The notes beneath the pieces were generated by a model, which was not told the origin of the DNA, ran no database searches, and saw only the letters and a list, made by a program, of their open reading frames with translations. Below are positions 60,086 through 64,000 of a stretch of DNA of 64,000 bases, piece by piece. Position 1 is the stretch's first letter. Every line of letters starts with the position of its first letter. Origin of the DNA: Candidatus Poribacteria bacterium (GTDB taxonomy: Bacteria > Poribacteria > WGA-4E > WGA-3G). The stretch covers positions 1 through 64,000 of the forward strand of contig PYIY01000082.1 in NCBI GenBank assembly GCA_003635195.1, given 5' to 3'. The position numbers and the translations under genes were made by a program.

Positions 60086-61870
60086 GTGGCACAAGGAAGA
60101 ATCATCAAAGATACGCCCAAACGAGGGAAACTCACCAAAAGTCAAGTTAAACGAGCGGTAGAGAAAGTTGTACTCGGTAAACCCAGTGATGGAGAGACAA
60201 TCTCTTCTGCACAATATAGTAAAACGCGATTGCGCTTGAGTATCCCTGGAATAGAACTTCAAAATCCAGAGATGTTACAAGCCTTTATTGAAACAGGCTT
60301 ACTACTGCCTGATGTACCACTAACGAATCATTCCGTGGAACTTCGACTTTGGGTGCCCTGGCCAGCAGACAGAACAGATTTTTCGCTATATAAAATTGAT
60401 CCAAATACAGGTCAGGTATATGATGATTCAGGTTTCATGATGGAGGTCGAGCACACGAAAACTAACTTTTGCCCCCAACTTCCTGATAGCGTCTGGGAAA
60501 ACGCGCCTCGCGTTCACTGGGAAACATTCTCCGAACATGTTGAAGACTTGATAAAAATCATTATCCGAACGCAACAGAGGCGACAGTGGAACTGGCCCCT
60601 TCTGCCTGAGGGGGATTCCCACTGGGTTGCCTACTTCAACGAATTTTTAGAACACTTTGAATTCCAAAAACAGAAATTCGCAACGCTAAATCCCCAACGT
60701 GTCCTTTTAGTCTGCATCGGAGGTTTATCGTCCCCAGTCGAGATGCTAACGCAATGCCTTCATAAGAATCTTGATCGGAATTCAAACATCACCGAGATAA
60801 CGATGGTTGTTGAGGATTGTGTTGATTTTGAAATGGGAGAACTTACGGAGTTAATTGCGAATTCTCTTACCCCTATCAAACTAGATATTAACGTTGCTTC
60901 TTTGGATGTGATTGCTGAAATACTCAAGCATCACCGCGCTGCAGGAAAAAGTTTGTCCCAAATACTGCCCACAAGAAATAGAACTGATATGTTAAAGAGT
61001 TTTCGCGCTACCTATATTGATTATCTCGCCCACTTAAAAAACGGTGATCGCGAATTGCGGGCAGATATACTTGGTGCCATTCAGCGTGACTGTGACGCTC
61101 GTATTGAAAGATGGGATCGGTTTCTTCACATTGGCATTGACTTCGCTTTTTCGGAAGATGATTTAGAGAGGTTCATTGATTTTGATAGGGACCTACTTAA
61201 TGCCATAGACATGGATGATGGTATATCTGAAACCATATCTAACGCGATTGAAACTCTGGAGAAAATGCTCGGCCGGGAAAGCCGTCAAAAACACTCCAGC
61301 CATAGTGAAAACCTTTCTCAAAACCGCACAGTAAAAACAGTTCTCCTATCATCAGATTTGAAAGAAGTTGCCGATCAATTCATGCGGGAGTATGAGTCTT
61401 TTGATAATTCGGATGAGGCGAGACAATTTCAAATGTCGGTGCAGTACCTTGAAGAAGCAGTAAATAAAGAAAAAAGTAACCAGCAAATTAGAATTTTGTT
61501 GCGTAGATGTCGTGTTAGTTTTCAGGATTTCGTGGATGCTGAAAAATGGAAAAAACCTTTGGAAATCCTTGAAGCGTTTTTGCAATTGGAAGGTGCAGAA
61601 GAGTTCATAGCAAGTTGCAAGGTTCCTAAAGCAGACGGAAGCATTAGACCTCTCCAAGTCGAGATTGAAGAATTTAGTACCTTAGTTGAAGTTTTGAAGG
61701 AGTACAACGAACTTAGATCAGTTGGTGTAGGACCAAATAGAGAGCAAATAGAACAATGGGAAGCGAAATTCAAATCGATTGTATTGAGATTGTTTGCCGA
61801 TCCACAATCTCAGAAAGTCATTCAATTTCTTACAGAGGAAGTTATTGAGCATATTAAGAGTGCATTTTGA
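60086..61870 (+). CDS. Uncharacterised protein in the putative defence operon
   Basis: ORF 60065-61870; AAGGAGGG SD at about 60072-60079 supports a GTG start at 60086. No recognised domain. Confidence 0.6.
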   Translation: MAQGRIIKDTPKRGKLTKSQVKRAVEKVVLGKPSDGETISSAQYSKTRLRLSIPGIELQNPEMLQAFIETGLLLPDVPLTNHSVELRLWVPWPADRTDFSLYKIDPNTGQVYDDSGFMMEVEHTKTNFCPQLPDSVWENAPRVHWETFSEHVEDLIKIIIRTQQRRQWNWPLLPEGDSHWVAYFNEFLEHFEFQKQKFATLNPQRVLLVCIGGLSSPVEMLTQCLHKNLDRNSNITEITMVVEDCVDFEMGELTELIANSLTPIKLDINVASLDVIAEILKHHRAAGKSLSQILPTRNRTDMLKSFRATYIDYLAHLKNGDRELRADILGAIQRDCDARIERWDRFLHIGIDFAFSEDDLERFIDFDRDLLNAIDMDDGISETISNAIETLEKMLGRESRQKHSSHSENLSQNRTVKTVLLSSDLKEVADQFMREYESFDNSDEARQFQMSVQYLEEAVNKEKSNQQIRILLRRCRVSFQDFVDAEKWKKPLEILEAFLQLEGAEEFIASCKVPKADGSIRPLQVEIEEFSTLVEVLKEYNELRSVGVGPNREQIEQWEAKFKSIVLRLFADPQSQKVIQFLTEEVIEHIKSAF

Positions 61871-61892
61871 GGAACTTCTTATTGAAAGTTGG

Positions 61893-62033
61893 ATGAACGG
61901 AAATATACTGAACCCCTATCTTCCAACGTGGAACTTCACACATATCCACCGGAAAATTGAACGAATTTGTCGCGAGACAGGCTATCCGGGACCTCGTGTA
62001 AACTTGCCAAAGGCGATAATGGAGGAACTTTAA
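61893..62033 (+). CDS. Small hypothetical protein
   Basis: 46 aa MNGNILNPYLPTWNF...; its stop overlaps the next start (taATG). Confidence 0.4.
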   Translation: MNGNILNPYLPTWNFTHIHRKIERICRETGYPGPRVNLPKAIMEEL

Positions 62034-62215
62034 TGTGTAAGGACCCAGTGGAAGACATTCGACAAGCAAAAGCACGTCTCGTCGCCATCTTCGGGGACTT
62101 GGAAACCTATATGGAATTTATGATGCGGCGACAGAAAAAGCGAATGAAACAAGGCGTGAAATACGCCGATTTCTGCACATCTCGTAACAAGAAACCCAAA
62201 ATGCCTACCTCCTAA
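62033..62215 (+). CDS. Small hypothetical protein, translationally coupled
   Basis: 60 aa MCKDPVEDIRQAKARLVAIFGDLETYMEFMMRRQKKRMKQG... Confidence 0.4.
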   Translation: MCKDPVEDIRQAKARLVAIFGDLETYMEFMMRRQKKRMKQGVKYADFCTSRNKKPKMPTS

Positions 62216-62226
62216 GCATTGCCAAG

Positions 62227-62457
62227 TCACTTTTCTTGATGTAACACCGCGCTCATATACGCAAGGCAGGCGCGAATGTCCTCTTGCACAATGTGAGGAT
62301 AATTCTCAAGAATCTCTGCCTCAGTCCAACCGTGTCCTAACAAACCAATGATGAATTCAACGGCTAATCGTGTGCCTTTAATCACTGGTTTTCCGGTGAG
62401 AATATTCTCGTCACAGACGATCCGTTCTGCTAATGTCCGAGGGATATAACCTGGCAT
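62227..62457 (-). CDS. DUF433 domain protein (antitoxin-like)
   Basis: RIVCDENILTGKPVIKGTRLAVEFIIGLLGHGWTEAEILENYPHIVQEDIRACLAY. Confidence 0.88.
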   Translation of the reverse strand: MPGYIPRTLAERIVCDENILTGKPVIKGTRLAVEFIIGLLGHGWTEAEILENYPHIVQEDIRACLAYMSAVLHQEK

Positions 62458-62713
62458 AATGTTCCCCCTTCCGTGCTATCAATAATTAAGACTGTATGCA
62501 GCTACGATCATTTCTGCCAGACCACGACGCGATGTTAACGATAAACAGATGCGTACTTGCTGCTTCTACTGCATCAATAGATATTTCCATTATACCACGC
62601 TTCTCTATGAATGTCAAACGACGAGTGAAAGGAAAACCGAAAATTTCTTGACATTTCTCCCAACTTCTGATAGGATAGATGGCGCGACACAAAAAATGGA
62701 AGGAGCAAATTCA

Positions 62714-63751
62714 GTGGCACAAGAAACAGTTAAAGTCGGTATTATCGGTGCAGGTGGGAATACGAGATCCCGGCATATTCCGGGACTGCAAGCGATTGAA
62801 GGCGTTGAGATCATTGGGGTCTGCAATCGGAGTCAGGAATCCTCACAACGGGTGGCAGACGAGTTCGGTATCCCGAAAACCTACGGCAATTGGCAAGACG
62901 CAATCGGCGATCCAGATACGAACGCGATTGTCATCGGGACATGGCCCTATATGCATTGCCGCGCAACAGTGGCAGCACTTCGGGCAAATAAACACGTGAT
63001 GTGCGAGGCGCGGATGGCTATGAACGCCAGAGAAGCACATATCATGCGGATGGCATCGCGTCAAAAAACACATCTCATCGCACAGATTGTCCCATCGCCG
63101 ATGACGCTCCGAGTCGATAACACGATAAAACGACTCATCGCTGAAGGCTATATCGGTGATGTGCTTGCTATAGAAGCACGCGCAGGTGGCGCGTTTCTGG
63201 ACAGCGAATCAGCACTTCAGTGGCGACAAGATTTCGACCTCAGTGGACTCAACATCATGAGTATGGGGATCTGGTACGAAGCGTTGATGCGTTGGGTCGG
63301 AGAAGCGACACGGATTATGGCGATGGGCAAAACCTTCGTCAAAATGCGTCCGGATGCTGAAGGTGTGATGCGTTCCGTGCGGATACCGGAACATATTGAT
63401 GTCGTTGGGGATCTCGCATGCGGTGCGCAGCTGCATATACAGGTCTCTAATGTCGCGGGGTTGGCAGGCGCACCAGAGGTCTATGTCTTCGGGAGCAATG
63501 GAACTTTACGCTTTTCTATGAATAAACTCTACGGTGGACAGAAAGATGATACTGAGCTGAGCGAAATTGATATACCGGATACAGAGGCAGGCGGATGGCG
63601 AGTGGAGGAAGAATTTGTCAACGCTATCCGTGGCGGTGAGGTGATTACGCACACCGACTTCGATACAGGTGTAAAATACATGGAGTTTACAGAGGCGGTC
63701 ACGCGGAGCATGCAGTCAGGGACAGCGATTACGTTGCCGCTTCATGTTTAG
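62714..63751 (+). CDS. Gfo/Idh/MocA family oxidoreductase
   Basis: VKVGIIGAGGNTRSRHIPGLQAIEGVEIIGVCNRS; GGAAGGAG SD precedes GTG at 62714 (alternative ATG at 62696). Confidence 0.88.
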   Translation: MAQETVKVGIIGAGGNTRSRHIPGLQAIEGVEIIGVCNRSQESSQRVADEFGIPKTYGNWQDAIGDPDTNAIVIGTWPYMHCRATVAALRANKHVMCEARMAMNAREAHIMRMASRQKTHLIAQIVPSPMTLRVDNTIKRLIAEGYIGDVLAIEARAGGAFLDSESALQWRQDFDLSGLNIMSMGIWYEALMRWVGEATRIMAMGKTFVKMRPDAEGVMRSVRIPEHIDVVGDLACGAQLHIQVSNVAGLAGAPEVYVFGSNGTLRFSMNKLYGGQKDDTELSEIDIPDTEAGGWRVEEEFVNAIRGGEVITHTDFDTGVKYMEFTEAVTRSMQSGTAITLPLHV

Positions 63752-63809
63752 CGTCGGTTACGGAGAACCCAACGGCGTGTGCCTACTACTTTGGGAAGGA
63801 AGAAACGAT

Positions 63810-64000
63810 TGACATTAGGAGAACTCTTTGATCTTTGTCAGGACATTGAACTGCGACAAGCCAAACTCTACGCATCGCTTTCGCTGCTTTTGGGGAGTGT
63901 TGATGAAAGAATCGCACGCTTTTGGGAACAGATGAGCACTGAAGAGTGGCAGCACTATATCCTCGTGGATTTCGGACGTTCTTTATGCATTAATGCGTTT
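63810..64000 (+). CDS. Partial ferritin-like/rubrerythrin-type protein, truncated by window end
   Basis: LTLGELFDLCQDIELRQAKLYASLSLLLGSVDERIARFWEQMSTEEWQHYILV. Confidence 0.5.

Overview
64 kb window from a bacterial chromosome. Gene content (sulfatase, phytanoyl-CoA dioxygenase, ThuA and Gfo/Idh/MocA families) is reminiscent of Poribacteria, but this is inference only. The centre holds a complete type I-D CRISPR-Cas locus on the minus strand: cas10d/csc3, csc2, csc1, cas3', cas6, a cas4-cas1 fusion and cas2. It is followed by an 80-repeat array (37-nt repeat GTTTCAATCTCGTAATCGAGATACTTTTCTTTTCAAG as read on +). The array is best read on the minus strand, because the repeat then ends in hairpin + ATTGAAAC. 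The most interesting signal is upstream of cas10d, at 38277-38477. A perfect consensus promoter (TTGACA-N17-TATAAT) drives a mini-CRISPR made of two degenerate repeats flanking a 29-nt spacer. The first 18 nt of that spacer match 17/18 to a site at the predicted transcription start of the adjacent DUF3800 gene. The single mismatch is at guide position 6 and the flanking trinucleotide is 5'-GTT, the kind of PAM reported for type I-D. This looks like a CreA/CreR-type natural guide controlling a DUF3800 gene, i.e. a candidate type I-D CreTA-like module. Between it and cas10d are two tandem copies of an unannotated noncoding RNA gene. Each has its own promoter and carries two structured ~100-nt motifs (four motifs in all) with compensatory and wobble changes. 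Other content: IS630, a TnpB (IS605-type) element and IS605-like remnants; HigBA-like and VapBC-like pairs; argH, pyrF, glcB, hflKC, bioD, larA-like and minCDE (with an insertion between minD and minE); a TonB-dependent receptor region; and a probable defence island at the right (nuclease-methyltransferase, a TIR-like/nucleotide-binding family gene with an in-frame amber codon, and an unknown 595-aa protein).
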